This document shows, piece by piece, positions 52,361-61,611 of a stretch of 64,000 nt of DNA. Under the pieces are notes generated by a model. The model was given only the letters and a program-made list of their open reading frames with translations. It made no database searches and was not told the origin of the DNA. Made by a program: the position numbers and the translations under genes. Source of the DNA: Vogesella margarita. GTDB taxonomy: Bacteria > Pseudomonadota > Gammaproteobacteria > Burkholderiales > Chromobacteriaceae. Location of the stretch: positions 1-64,000 of the forward strand of contig NZ_JAQQLE010000005.1 in NCBI RefSeq assembly GCF_028548475.1, written 5' to 3'. Every line of letters begins with the position of its first letter. Position 1 is the first letter of the stretch.

Positions 52361-53389
52361 ATGTCCCACAGCCTGACGCTGGACCGCCCGCTGCGCGGCG
52401 CCCTGCGCTTACCCACCCTGCCCCTGTTGACGCTGCTGGCGCTGCTCAGCGGCGGCAGCCTGCTGCTCGCCTGCGGCAGCGGCTCCATCGCGCTTGGCGC
52501 CGGCGAGCTGTGGCTGGCCGCCAGCGGCCACGGCAGCACACTTGCCGACACCCTGCTCAGCCTGCGCCTGGAGAGGGCGCTGACCGCCTGGGTCACCGGC
52601 GCCTCGCTGGCGCTGGCCGGCGTGCTGATGCAGTCGCTGCTGCGCAATCCGCTGGCCGATCCTTACGTGATGGGCGTCTCCGGCGGCGCCTCGGTCGGCG
52701 CGCTGCTGGCGCTGTGGCTGGGGCTGGCGCTGTGGCAGGTAGACAGCGCCGCCGTCGCCGGCGCGCTGACGCTGTCGGCGCTGCTGTTCCTGCTGGCGCG
52801 CCGCGATTTCGCGCGCAGCAGCGGCACGGTGCTGCTGCTGCTCACCGGCGTGCTGCTGTCCGCCGCCTGCGGCGCACTGATCTCGCTGCTGCTCACCATC
52901 GCGCCGGACGCGCAATTGCGCGGCATGGTGTTCTGGCTGGTCGGCGATATCGCCGGTACGCCGCTGCGTCCGTGGCCGTGGCTGGTACTGCTGCCGGCCG
53001 CGCTGCTGGCGTGGTGGCAGGCGCCGGCGATCAACCTGCTGGCGCTGCACGGCGACCACGCGCTGACGCTGGGCGTGCCGGTGGCCACGTTGCGCCGCCT
53101 GCTGCTGGTGCTGGCCGCGGTGCTGACCGCCAGCGCCGTCAGCCAGGGCGGCAGCATCGGCTTCGTCGGCCTGATGGTGCCGCACGCCTGCCGCCTGCTG
53201 TGCGGGCCGGACCTGCGCCGGCTGATCCCCGCCGCCGTGCTGAGCGGCGCCGCGCTGCTGGTGCTGGCCGACACCCTGGCGCGCACCGTCGTCGCGCCGA
53301 TGCAGCTGCCAGTCGGCGTGCTGACCGCGCTCCTGGGCGTGCCGGTGCTGTTCTGGCAGCTGCAACGTACCCGCCGGAGGCTAGCCTGA
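52361..53389 (+). CDS. btuC: Vitamin B12 ABC transporter permease
   Basis: 342 residues from ATG 52361. A FecCD-type permease with about ten helices. LSLRLERALTAWVTGASLAL, AGVLMQSLLRNPLADPYVMG (with LRNPLADP), VSGGASVGALLALWLG, and near the C-terminus GSIGFVGLMVPHACRLLCGP are the class signatures. First gene after the cobalamin riboswitch and directly overlapped by the ATPase gene (TGATG), so it is assigned to B12 rather than siderophore uptake. Confidence 0.9.
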   Translation: MSHSLTLDRPLRGALRLPTLPLLTLLALLSGGSLLLACGSGSIALGAGELWLAASGHGSTLADTLLSLRLERALTAWVTGASLALAGVLMQSLLRNPLADPYVMGVSGGASVGALLALWLGLALWQVDSAAVAGALTLSALLFLLARRDFARSSGTVLLLLTGVLLSAACGALISLLLTIAPDAQLRGMVFWLVGDIAGTPLRPWPWLVLLPAALLAWWQAPAINLLALHGDHALTLGVPVATLRRLLLVLAAVLTASAVSQGGSIGFVGLMVPHACRLLCGPDLRRLIPAAVLSGAALLVLADTLARTVVAPMQLPVGVLTALLGVPVLFWQLQRTRRRLA

Positions 53390-54138
53390 TGCTGCACTGT
53401 GACCAGCTCACCCTTCGCCAGGGCCGCCGCACGCTGCTGCAGCCACTGGATTGGCAAGTCCGCGCCGGCGAATGCTGGTGGATCGCCGGCCGCAACGGCT
53501 GCGGCAAGAGCACGCTGCTGGCCACGCTGGCCGCGCTGCGCTGCGCCGACGGCGGCCACATCCGCCTCTGCGGCCAACCCTTGTCGCAGCTGACGCCGCG
53601 CCAGCGCGCGCAACGCCTCGCCCTGCTGCCGCAGGCCAGCCACGACGCCTTTGACTACGCGGTGCAAGACGCCGTCGCCGCCGCGCGCTTTGCCTGGCCG
53701 GACGCTGGCGACAAGACGCAACGCGTCGCCGCAGCGCTGGATGCCTTCGATCTCGGCCGCCTCGCGACGCGGCCGCTGCAGGCGCTGTCCGGCGGAGAGC
53801 GTCAACGCGTGGCGCTCGCCAGCGTGATGGCGCAGGACGCGCCGCTGATCCTGCTCGACGAGCCGTCCAATTCGCTCGACCTCGCCCATCAGGCCGCGCT
53901 GCAACAGCAGATCGGCCGCTGGCGTGCCGAGGGCAAGGCGGTGCTGCTGGTCAGCCACGACCTGCAGCTGGCCCCGGCCTGCGCCAGCCACGCGCTGCTG
54001 CTCGACGAGCACGGCGCGCACCGCCAGTACCCGCTGGCCGAACTTGGCGCCGAACACCTCGCCGCCGTGCTCGGCTATCCGCTAACCCGACTCCACCACG
54101 CAGGCCACCCCTGCTTTTTACCCGGACACCCATCATGA
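53389..54138 (+). CDS. btuD: Vitamin B12 ABC transporter ATP-binding protein
   Basis: 249 residues, ATG 53389 in TGATG overlap with btuC. WWIAGRNGCGKSTLLATLAA is Walker A, PLQALSGGERQRVALASVMA the signature, PLILLDEPSNSLDLAHQAAL Walker B, and VLLVSHDLQLAPACASHALL the H-loop. It energises the BtuC permease. BtuF is encoded later in the same gene cluster. Its stop overlaps the cobO start (ATGA). Confidence 0.92.
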   Translation: MLHCDQLTLRQGRRTLLQPLDWQVRAGECWWIAGRNGCGKSTLLATLAALRCADGGHIRLCGQPLSQLTPRQRAQRLALLPQASHDAFDYAVQDAVAAARFAWPDAGDKTQRVAAALDAFDLGRLATRPLQALSGGERQRVALASVMAQDAPLILLDEPSNSLDLAHQAALQQQIGRWRAEGKAVLLVSHDLQLAPACASHALLLDEHGAHRQYPLAELGAEHLAAVLGYPLTRLHHAGHPCFLPGHPS

Positions 54139-54752
54139 GCCACACCGAAGACCAAGGCCGCACCGAGCGCCACAACGGGCGCATGGCGCGCAAGAAAGAA
54201 ATCATGGACGCCAAGATCGCCGCCGCCGACCAGCACCGCGGCGTGTTCATCGTCAACTGCGGCAACGGCAAGGGCAAAAGCTCCAGCGGCTTCGGCATGG
54301 TGATGCGCGGCCTCGGCCACGAGATGCAGGTCGGCGTGGTGCAGTTCATCAAGGGCGCCATGTCCACTGGCGAAGAGCGCTTCCTGCGCCGCTTCCCCGA
54401 CGAGGTGCAGTTCCACGCGATGGGCGAGGGCTACACCTGGAACACGCAGGACCGCGAGCGCGACGTCGCCCGCGCCGGCGAGGCCTGGGACAAGGCTCGC
54501 GCCATGCTGCAAGACGAGAGCATCGGCCTCGTGCTGCTGGACGAGCTGAACATCGCGCTGAAGTACAAGTACCTCGACGTGGAGCAGGTACTGGCCGACA
54601 TCGCCGCGCGCCCGCCACAGCAGCACGTGATCGTCACCGGCCGCGGCGCGCCGCAGGCCGTCATCGACGCTGCCGACACCGTCACCGAGATGACGCTGGT
54701 CAAGCACGCGTTTGCCGCCGGCATCGCCGCGCAACCGGGCATTGAGTGGTAA
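54135..54752 (+). CDS. cobO: Cob(I)yrinic acid a,c-diamide adenosyltransferase
   Basis: 205 residues. RGVFIVNCGNGKGKSSSGFG is the P-loop of the CobA/CobO/BtuR class, with MQVGVVQFIKGAMSTGEERF and IGLVLLDELNIALKYKYLDV following. It adenosylates the cobalt of corrinoids. It starts within the ATGA of the btuD stop. After its stop comes a paired uptake-like hairpin and then cobB. Confidence 0.95.
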   Translation: MSHTEDQGRTERHNGRMARKKEIMDAKIAAADQHRGVFIVNCGNGKGKSSSGFGMVMRGLGHEMQVGVVQFIKGAMSTGEERFLRRFPDEVQFHAMGEGYTWNTQDRERDVARAGEAWDKARAMLQDESIGLVLLDELNIALKYKYLDVEQVLADIAARPPQQHVIVTGRGAPQAVIDAADTVTEMTLVKHAFAAGIAAQPGIEW

Positions 54753-54789
54753 CACCCCGACAAACCATCACGCCGGCCCTGTTTCGGCG

Positions 54790-54824
54790 CAAGGTTGGCC
54801 GCAACCGCATTGCGGCCAACCTTG
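54790..54824 (+). terminator. Inverted uptake-like pair within the cobalamin operon
   Basis: CAAGGTTGGCCGCAA (54790-54804), a 5-nt loop CCGCA and TTGCGGCCAACCTTG (54810-54824), a perfect 15-bp stem between cobO and cobB. There is no T-tract. It may partly terminate or only slow transcription. Confidence 0.65.
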
Positions 54825-54899
54825 CCGGCCATCACCATCGTGCTGGCAACGGCACACCCATGCGTGGCCTGCCCCGCCCATCGAAATGAAAGCAAGCCC

Positions 54900-56204
54900 A
54901 TGAGCTGCAAAGCCCTCCTCCTCTCCGCCATCGCCTCCGGCCAGGGCAAGACCACCGTCACCGCGGCCCTCGCCCGCAAGCTCGCGCGCGCCGGCCAGCG
55001 GGTGCGCGTGTTCAAGACCGGCCCCGACTTCATCGACCCGATGCTGCTGGCCGCCGCCAGCGGCAGCAATGTGGACGTGCTGGACCTGTGGATGTGCACC
55101 GAGGCGCAGTGTCACGCGCTGCTGGCCGAGGCGGCGCGGGAGTGTGACTACCTCCTGATCGAGGGCGTGATGGGGCTGTACGACGGCAAGCCGTCCAGCG
55201 CCGATCTGGCCCGCCACTTCGGTGTGCCGGTGCTGGCGGTGCTGGACTGCTCGGCGATGGTCGGCACCGCGCTGGCCATCGCCCGCGGCCTGCGCGATCA
55301 CGGCCAGCTGCCGTGGGCGGGGATGCTGGCCAACCGCGTCGCAAGCACAGGCCACGCCGACATGATCCGCGCCTGCGGCACGCCGGATCTGCCGGTGGTC
55401 GGCCACCTGCCACGACAGACCGAGTCGCTGCCGGAGCGCCACCTCGGCCTGCACCTGCCGTCCGAGCTGCCCGATCTCGCCGCGCGGCTGGACGCGCTGG
55501 CCGACGCGCTGCAGCTGGACGACGCGGTGCTGGCGGCGCTGCCCGAGTTTGCGCCGGCAGCGCAAGCGCAGCCGGCCTTGCCGCCACTGCTGGCCGGCAA
55601 AACCATCGCCATCGCCCGCGACGCGGCGTTCGCCTTCCTCTACCCGGCCAACCTGCGCACGCTGACCGGCATGGGCGCGACGCTCGCCTTCTTCTCGCCG
55701 CTGGCCGACGAGGCCATTCCGGCCGGCGCCGACGCCGTCTGGCTGCCCGGCGGCTATCCGGAGCTGCACGCCGACACCCTTGCGGCCAACCTTGGCTGGC
55801 AAGCCAGCCTCAAGCACGCCGTCGCCGCCGGCACGCCGGTCTGGGCGGAGTGCGGCGGCATGATGGCGCTGACGGAAAACCTCACGGACACCGACGGCCA
55901 AAGCCACACTATGGCCGGCATACTGCCCGGCAGCGTGTGCATGGGCAAGAAACTGGCCGCGCTGGGCAGCCAGGCCTGGCCCACTGCCGCCGGCGAACTG
56001 CGCGGCCACACCTTCCACTACTCCAGCTTCGACACGCCGCTGGCACCGCAGGCGCACTGCCAGCGCAAGGACGGACGCGTCGGCGGCGAGGCGGTGTACC
56101 GCCACGGCAGCGTGCAGGCCTCGTACTTCCACGCCTACTTCGCCAGCAACCCGGCCGCCGCCGCCGCGCTGTTCCTGCCACCATGCGGGGCAGCACCATG
56201 CTGA
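54900..56204 (+). CDS. cobB: Cobyrinic acid a,c-diamide synthase
   Basis: 434 residues from ATG 54900. The N-terminal ATP-binding part has LLLSAIASGQGKTTVTAALA and RVFKTGPDFIDPMLLAAASG. The C-terminal glutamine amidotransferase has DAVWLPGGYPELHADTLAAN and VWAECGGMMALTENL (nucleophile Cys), ending with the SYFHAYF-type His. It amidates the a and c carboxylates of cobyrinate. An uptake-like word (55779-55795) encodes LAANLG. The stop overlaps the cobD start by 7 nt. Confidence 0.95.
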   Translation: MSCKALLLSAIASGQGKTTVTAALARKLARAGQRVRVFKTGPDFIDPMLLAAASGSNVDVLDLWMCTEAQCHALLAEAARECDYLLIEGVMGLYDGKPSSADLARHFGVPVLAVLDCSAMVGTALAIARGLRDHGQLPWAGMLANRVASTGHADMIRACGTPDLPVVGHLPRQTESLPERHLGLHLPSELPDLAARLDALADALQLDDAVLAALPEFAPAAQAQPALPPLLAGKTIAIARDAAFAFLYPANLRTLTGMGATLAFFSPLADEAIPAGADAVWLPGGYPELHADTLAANLGWQASLKHAVAAGTPVWAECGGMMALTENLTDTDGQSHTMAGILPGSVCMGKKLAALGSQAWPTAAGELRGHTFHYSSFDTPLAPQAHCQRKDGRVGGEAVYRHGSVQASYFHAYFASNPAAAAALFLPPCGAAPC

Positions 56205-57097
56205 GTGTCGCCGCGCCGATGGCAGCGGCGCTGCTGCTCGACCGTCTGCTGGGCGAGCCGCACCGCCTTCACCCGCTGGTCGGCTTCGGTAATGCGGCCA
56301 AGCTGCTGGAGAAAACGCTCAACGTTGGCCGCAGCCGCCTGCTGCGCGGCCTGCTGGCCTGGGCGCTGCTGGTGCTGCCGCTGCCGCTGGCCCTGTTCTG
56401 GCTGCTGGCGCAACTGCCGGCGCCGGCGGCCGCCGCCCTCAGCGTGGCGGTGCTGTACTTCACCCTCGGCCGGCAGAGCCTGCTGGAGCACACCCGCCCC
56501 ATCGGCGCGGCGCTGCTGGTCGGCGATCTGCCGCAGGCGCGCGCACTGGCCAGTCGCATCGTCAGCCGCGAGCTGCGCGACGCCGACGAGGCCGCCGTCA
56601 CCCGCGCCGCCGCCGAATCGCTACTGGAAAACGGCCACGACGCGGTATTCGGTGCGCTGTTCTGGTTTGCCGTCGGCGGCGCGCCGGCCGCACTGGCGTT
56701 CCGCCTCGCCAACACCCTCGACGCGATGTGGGGCTACCGCAACCCGCGTTTCGAGCGCTTCGGCAAGGTCGCCGCCCGCGCCGACGACGTGCTCGGCTTT
56801 GTGCCGGCACGGCTGACCGCGCTGGCCTACGCGCTGGCCGGCCACACCCGCCTCGCGCTGCGCTGCTGGCGCACACAGGCACCGCAGTGGGATAGCCCCA
56901 ACGCCGGCCCGGTGATGGCCGCCGGCGCCGGTGCACTGGCGATCCGCCTGGGCGGTGCAGCCACCTATCACGGCCAGCTGGAAAAGCGCCCCACCCTGGG
57001 CGATGGCACCACGCCCGCCGCCGCCGACATCGCCCGCGCCGCGCAACTGATGGACCGCGCCATAGTGCTATGGCTACTGCTGGCGTTGCCTTGCTAA
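56198..57097 (+). CDS. cobD: Adenosylcobinamide-phosphate synthase
   Basis: 299 residues from ATG 56198 (ATG 56183 also possible). LLDRLLGEPHRLHPLVGFGN is the family start; LARRAAESLLENGHDAVFG-like sequence (TRAAAESLLENGHDAVFGAL) and NTLDAMWGYRNPRFERFGK are CbiB/CobD signatures. It is an integral membrane enzyme that attaches the aminopropanol arm to cobyric acid. It overlaps the cobB stop by 7 nt and is followed 12 bp later by a small membrane protein gene. Confidence 0.94.
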   Translation: MLSVAAPMAAALLLDRLLGEPHRLHPLVGFGNAAKLLEKTLNVGRSRLLRGLLAWALLVLPLPLALFWLLAQLPAPAAAALSVAVLYFTLGRQSLLEHTRPIGAALLVGDLPQARALASRIVSRELRDADEAAVTRAAAESLLENGHDAVFGALFWFAVGGAPAALAFRLANTLDAMWGYRNPRFERFGKVAARADDVLGFVPARLTALAYALAGHTRLALRCWRTQAPQWDSPNAGPVMAAGAGALAIRLGGAATYHGQLEKRPTLGDGTTPAAADIARAAQLMDRAIVLWLLLALPC

Positions 57098-57109
57098 AGG
57101 AGAAACCGC

Positions 57110-57295
57110 ATGTCCCGCTACCTAAATCTGTCGTCAAAAATCCTGCTGGTGCTAATGCAGGCCTTGCCGGAAATCACCCTGCTGCTGGCAGCCAGTGCAG
57201 CAGGTGCGCTATGGCTGATTGGCATCGGCGCACTGCTGGCCATCATCCCGTTCGCCGTGCTACTGGGCTGGGCTTGGACCAAACGACAGTCATGA
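57110..57295 (+). CDS. Small two-helix membrane protein in the cobalamin operon
   Basis: 61 residues. Two hydrophobic segments (ILLVLMQALPEITLLLAASA, about 11-30; ALWLIGIGALLAIIPFAVLL, about 33-52) are joined by a short turn, with a WTKRQS basic end. The ribosome site is excellent (AAAGGAG, 7-8 nt before ATG 57110). Its TGA overlaps the cobC ATG (ATGA), so it is translated as part of the operon. I do not recognise it. It may be an accessory subunit of the membrane enzyme CobD or of the BtuCD transporter. Confidence 0.7.
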   Translation: MSRYLNLSSKILLVLMQALPEITLLLAASAAGALWLIGIGALLAIIPFAVLLGWAWTKRQS

Positions 57296-58305
57296 ACACC
57301 CTGCGCCCCGTACACGGCGGCAATCTGCACACCGCCATCGCCACTTACGGCGGCGAGTCCACCGGCTGGATCGACCTGTCCGCCGCGCTCAATCCGCGCC
57401 ACTACCCGGTGCCGGCCGTGCCACCCGCGCTGTGGCACACGCTGCCACAGCCGGACGCTGCCTTTATCGCCGCCGCCTGCGCCTACTACGGTGCGGCCAA
57501 GCTTTTGCCCGTCGCCGGCAGCCAGGCGGCGATTCAGGCGCTGCCGCGGCTGCGGGCGCCCGGCCACGTCGCCGTCGCCCACCCCAGCTACGGCGAACAC
57601 GGCTGGCGCTGGGCGCGACACGGCCACGCCGTCAGCCGCCATGCCCACGCCGACATCGGCGAACAGGCCGGCCGCGTCGACGTGCTGATCCTGTGCAATC
57701 CGGACAACCCGTCCGGCCACGCCTACCCGGCAGCCAGCGTGCTGCGGTGGGCAGAGCAACAGGCGGCGCGCGGCGGCTGGCTGCTGGTGGACGAGGCGTT
57801 TGCCGATGTCTGCCCGGCGCTGTCGGTCACCGCCCACGCCGGCCGGCTGCCCGGCCTGATCGTGCTGCGCTCGCCGGGCAAGTTCTTCGGCCTTGCCGGC
57901 CTGCGCCTGGGTTTTGTCGCCACCGAGGCCGCCATCCTGCAGCAGCTGGACGAGGAGCTGGGGCCGTGGACCATCCCCGGCGCGGTGCAGCACATCGCCA
58001 CCGCCGCGCTCTGCGATACGCACTGGCAGCTGCAGGCGCGGGCCGATCTCGCCGCGCGCCGCGCAAGGTTGGCCGCACTGCTGGTGGCCAATGCGCTGCC
58101 GCACGCCGGCTGCGACCTGTTCGCCGGCGGCGAGTACGCGCACGCCGCCGCGCTGCAGCGGCATCTGGCGACGCAACACATCTGGTGCCGGCTGTTTACC
58201 GAGCCGGCGCCGCGCTTCCGCCTCGGCCTGCCGGCCGACGAGGCCCACTGGCAACGGCTGGCCGCCGCGCTGGCCAGCTTCTGTGACAAGGATTTCACCG
58301 CATGA
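57292..58305 (+). CDS. cobC: Threonine-phosphate decarboxylase-type aminotransferase
   Basis: 337 residues, ATG 57292. The fold type I PLP enzyme shows HGGNLHTAIATYG (conserved N-terminus), VLILCNPDNPSGHAYPAASV, WLLVDEAFADVCPALS (the Asp that pairs with the PLP ring) and IVLRSPGKFFGLAGLRLGFV (PLP Lys in SPGKFFGLAG). It supplies (R)-1-amino-2-propanol phosphate for the nucleotide loop. An uptake-like word (58064-58077) encodes ARLAAL. The stop overlaps btuF (ATGA). Confidence 0.93.
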   Translation: MNTLRPVHGGNLHTAIATYGGESTGWIDLSAALNPRHYPVPAVPPALWHTLPQPDAAFIAAACAYYGAAKLLPVAGSQAAIQALPRLRAPGHVAVAHPSYGEHGWRWARHGHAVSRHAHADIGEQAGRVDVLILCNPDNPSGHAYPAASVLRWAEQQAARGGWLLVDEAFADVCPALSVTAHAGRLPGLIVLRSPGKFFGLAGLRLGFVATEAAILQQLDEELGPWTIPGAVQHIATAALCDTHWQLQARADLAARRARLAALLVANALPHAGCDLFAGGEYAHAAALQRHLATQHIWCRLFTEPAPRFRLGLPADEAHWQRLAAALASFCDKDFTA

Positions 58306-59159
58306 AACGACTCCTCCCGCTACTGGCCTGCCTGCCGGCGCTGGCCGCGCCGGTCAGCGTCATCGACGACCAGGGCAGCCGCGTCACGCTGCCGGCCCCC
58401 GCGCAGCGCGTGATCAGCCTGGCGCCGCACGTCACCGAGCTGGCCTTTGCTGCCGGCGGCGGCGCGCGCCTGATCGCCGTCGATGACAACAGCGACTACC
58501 CGGCGGCGGCCAAGGCGCTGCCCAAGGCCGGCAACTTCCGCGCCATCGACCTGGAACGCATCGTCGCCGCCAAGCCGGACCTGCTCTTGGTGTGGCTGCA
58601 CGGCCCGTCGGCGCGGCAGCTGGAGCCGCTGCGCCAGCTCGGCATCCCGCTGTTTTACAGCCAGCCCAAGCGCTTTGCCGACATCCCGTCCAACCTGCGC
58701 CGCATCGGCCAGCTGCTGGGCAGCAGCGCACAGGCGGAACAGGCGGCGCGCCGCTTCGAGCTGGATCTGGCCGCGCTGCGCCAGCAGCAACAGGGCAAGC
58801 CCAAGCTCAGCGTGTTCTACCAGGTGTGGGACAAGCCGCTGTACACCCTCAACGGCCAGCACATCGTCAGCGACGCCATCGCGCTGTGCGGCGGCCGCAA
58901 CGTGTTTGCCAGCCTGCCGGTCACCGCGCCGGTGGTCACCGACGAGGCGGTGATCGCCGCCAACCCGCAGGTGATCCTGTCCGCCGCCATGCGCCAGAAC
59001 GACAACCTGTTGCAGCGCTGGCAGCGCATGCCCGGCATCGCCGCCGTGCAAAACCGCCAGCTGCATCAGGTCAACGGCGACCTGCTCAACCGCCCGACCC
59101 CGCGCATGATCGAAGGCACGCGCCAGCTGTGCGCCAAGCTCGACCTCGCCCGCCGCTAA
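58302..59159 (+). CDS. btuF: Periplasmic cobalamin-binding protein
   Basis: 285 residues. The signal peptide is MKRLLPLLACLPALAAP, then RVISLAPHVTELAFAAGGGA, the BtuF/FecB-type motif. IDLERIVAAKPDLLLVWLHG and WDKPLYTLNGQHIVSDAIA follow. It should deliver cobalamin to BtuC-BtuD at the start of the cluster. It starts in the ATGA overlap with cobC. Confidence 0.9.
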   Translation: MKRLLPLLACLPALAAPVSVIDDQGSRVTLPAPAQRVISLAPHVTELAFAAGGGARLIAVDDNSDYPAAAKALPKAGNFRAIDLERIVAAKPDLLLVWLHGPSARQLEPLRQLGIPLFYSQPKRFADIPSNLRRIGQLLGSSAQAEQAARRFELDLAALRQQQQGKPKLSVFYQVWDKPLYTLNGQHIVSDAIALCGGRNVFASLPVTAPVVTDEAVIAANPQVILSAAMRQNDNLLQRWQRMPGIAAVQNRQLHQVNGDLLNRPTPRMIEGTRQLCAKLDLARR

Positions 59160-59184
59160 CCCGCTACCGCTTTCCGGAACCCCC

Positions 59185-60018
59185 ATGAGCCACTACCAAC
59201 GCATTGCCTGCCTGTGCACCGAAGCCGTCGAAACGCTGTACCTGCTGGGCGCACAGGACCTGATCGCCGGCATCTCCGGCTTTACCGTCTACCCGCCCGA
59301 GGCACGCCAGCACAAGCCGAAGATCAGCGGCTTTTCCAGCGGCAAACTGGAGAAGATCCTCGCCGTCGAGCCGGATCTGGTGGTGGCGTTCTCCAGCCTG
59401 CAAAGCGACATCCTCAAGGACGTGGCCGCCGCCGGTGTCGATATCCAGCATTTCAACCACCACGACCTCGCCGGTGTGCTGCGCATGGTGCGGGTGCTGG
59501 GCAGCCTCACCGGCAAAACCGACGCGGCCGAAAGGTTGGCCGCAGAGCTGCAGGTAACAATGGACGCCGCCCGCGCCGAAGCGGCGGCCAACGATGCCGC
59601 CGGCCTGCCGCGGCCGCTGGTTTACTTCGAAGAATGGAACGACCCGGTCATCACCGGCATCGGCTGGGTCGGCGAGCTGATCGCGCTGGCCGGTGGCCGC
59701 GATGCCTTTGCCGAACTGGCCGTCCACAAGCGCGCGAAAGAACGCATTCTTGCCGACCACCGCGAGGTGGCCGCGCGCGCGCCGGACCTGATCGTCGGCA
59801 GCTGGTGCGGCAAACGTTTCCGCCCCGAGACCGTGATCGAGCGCGACGGCTGGCAAGACGTACCGGCGGTGCGCAACTACGGGCGCGGCCACATCATCGA
59901 GATCAAGTCCGCCGACATCCTCGCCCCCGGCCCGACGCTGCTCACCCGCGGCCTGCCGCAACTGCAGGCGCTGATCCGGCAGTGGCACGCCGACCGCGCC
60001 GCCGGAGCGCTGGCATGA
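59185..60018 (+). CDS. BtuF-like corrinoid-binding-fold protein lacking a signal peptide
   Basis: 277 residues. It begins [20 protein letters not shown], with no export signal. The binding-protein core is clear ([60 protein letters not shown], and [20 protein letters not shown]). It is therefore predicted to be cytoplasmic, unlike BtuF encoded just upstream. It is coupled to cobQ by an ATGA overlap. It might hold a corrinoid intermediate or act as a sensor. An alternative is an upstream start I have missed, but the 25-bp gap to btuF leaves no room for a signal peptide. Confidence 0.8.
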   Translation: MSHYQRIACLCTEAVETLYLLGAQDLIAGISGFTVYPPEARQHKPKISGFSSGKLEKILAVEPDLVVAFSSLQSDILKDVAAAGVDIQHFNHHDLAGVLRMVRVLGSLTGKTDAAERLAAELQVTMDAARAEAAANDAAGLPRPLVYFEEWNDPVITGIGWVGELIALAGGRDAFAELAVHKRAKERILADHREVAARAPDLIVGSWCGKRFRPETVIERDGWQDVPAVRNYGRGHIIEIKSADILAPGPTLLTRGLPQLQALIRQWHADRAAGALA

Positions 60019-61511
60019 GCGCCCCGCGCTGGCCTTACCCCACGCTGATGGTGCAGGGCTGCACCTCGGACGCCGGCAAGAGCACCGTGGTCGCCGCGCT
60101 GTGCCGGCTGCTGGCCGACCGTGGCCTGCGCGTGGCGCCGTTCAAGCCGCAGAACATGGCGCTCAACAGCGCCGTCACCGTCGACGGCGGCGAGATCGGC
60201 CGCGCGCAGGCACTGCAGGCCGTCGCCGCGCGCGTGCCAGCGCACAGCGACATGAACCCGGTGCTACTCAAGCCCAGCTCCGACACCGGCGCGCAGGTCA
60301 TCATCCACGGCCAGGTGCGCGCCGACATGAACGCGCGCGACTACCACCAGTACAAGACCACCGCGATGCAGGCGGTGCTGGAGTCCTACGGCCGCCTGCA
60401 GCAGCAGTACGACGCGGTGATGGTGGAAGGCGCCGGCAGCCCGGCCGAAATCAACCTGCGCGAGCGCGACATCGCGAACATGGGCTTTGCCGAGGCGGTG
60501 GACTGCCCGGTGATCCTCGTCGCCGACATCGACAAGGGCGGCGTGTTCGCCCACCTCACCGGCACGCTGGATTGCCTGAGCCAATCCGAGCGCGACCGCG
60601 TGATCGGCTTCGTCATCAACCGCTTCCGCGGCGACATCAGCCTGCTGCAAGGCGGCCTCGACTGGCTGGAAGCCAAGACCGGCAAGCTTGTGCTGGCGGT
60701 GCTGCCCTATTTGCACGGCCTGATGCTGGACGCCGAAGACGCGGTGCAGACGCAGCAGCAAAAGGGCGACTTCAACATCGTGGTGCCGGTGCTGCCGCGC
60801 ATCAGCAACCACACCGACTTCGACGCGCTGCGCGCCCACCCCGGCGTCAACCTGCACTTCGTCGGCCCCGACGCGCCGAAGCCGCCAGCTGATCTGGTGA
60901 TCCTGCCCGGCAGCAAGAACACCCGCGCCGACATGGCCTTTTTGCAGGCGCAAGGTTGGCCGCAATACCTGCAGCGCCACCTGCGCTACGGCGGCAAGCT
61001 GCTCGGCATCTGCGGTGGCTACCAGATGCTGGGCCGCCACATCCACGACCCGCTGGGCGTGGAAGGCCAAGCCGGCAGCAGCACCGGTCTCGGCTACCTC
61101 GCCATCGACACCACACTGGCCGCCGCCAAGACCCTCACCCGCCGCGAAGGCCGCTTCGTCAACGTCGACGCGGCGGTCAGCGGCTACGAAATCCACATGG
61201 GTGTGAGCAGTGGCGCGGACTGCGAACGGCCGGTGTTCATGCTCGACGACGGCAGCGTGGACGGCGCCGTCAGCCCCGACGGCCAGATCATGGGCAGCTA
61301 TCTGCATGGGCTGTTCGACCATCCTGATGCATGTCAAACGCTATTACATTGGGCTGGCATGGGCAATGCCACGGGGGTAGACTTGGCTGCGCTGCGCGAG
61401 GCGAGCATTGTGAGGCTGGCGGAGGCGAGTGAGGGGCTTTTTAGTCGGCTGGCAGAAATAGGTGCCCTTCCGGATACGTGTTCGCCAGCAGCACATCTCA
61501 CAAGCAGCTGA
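60015..61511 (+). CDS. cobQ: Cobyric acid synthase
   Basis: 498 residues, ATG 60015 in the ATGA overlap. [40 protein letters not shown] and [20 protein letters not shown] are CobQ/CbiP signatures. The amidotransferase part has [20 protein letters not shown] (nucleophile Cys) and [20 protein letters not shown] (His). It amidates the b, d, e and g carboxylates. The last 45 codons are less GC-biased and end in SPAAHLTSS, just where the AT-rich island begins. An uptake-like word (60951-60965) encodes QGWPQ. Confidence 0.95.
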   Translation: MSAPRWPYPTLMVQGCTSDAGKSTVVAALCRLLADRGLRVAPFKPQNMALNSAVTVDGGEIGRAQALQAVAARVPAHSDMNPVLLKPSSDTGAQVIIHGQVRADMNARDYHQYKTTAMQAVLESYGRLQQQYDAVMVEGAGSPAEINLRERDIANMGFAEAVDCPVILVADIDKGGVFAHLTGTLDCLSQSERDRVIGFVINRFRGDISLLQGGLDWLEAKTGKLVLAVLPYLHGLMLDAEDAVQTQQQKGDFNIVVPVLPRISNHTDFDALRAHPGVNLHFVGPDAPKPPADLVILPGSKNTRADMAFLQAQGWPQYLQRHLRYGGKLLGICGGYQMLGRHIHDPLGVEGQAGSSTGLGYLAIDTTLAAAKTLTRREGRFVNVDAAVSGYEIHMGVSSGADCERPVFMLDDGSVDGAVSPDGQIMGSYLHGLFDHPDACQTLLHWAGMGNATGVDLAALREASIVRLAEASEGLFSRLAEIGALPDTCSPAAHLTSS

Positions 61512-61562
61512 AGAACAAAGAAATATCCATGCCATGAAGTGGGTATACATATTCATTGATTT

Positions 61563-61587
61563 ATATATACACCGATAGTGTATATAT
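61563..61587. promoter_or_regulatory. AT-rich 10-bp inverted repeat upstream of the AbiJ-like gene
   Basis: ATATATACAC-CGATA-GTGTATATAT lies 25 bp before the GTG start at 61612. It resembles an operator for autoregulation, or a hairpin in the leader. Confidence 0.5.
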
Positions 61588-61611
61588 CACACGTTAGAGG
61601 CTAAACATCTC

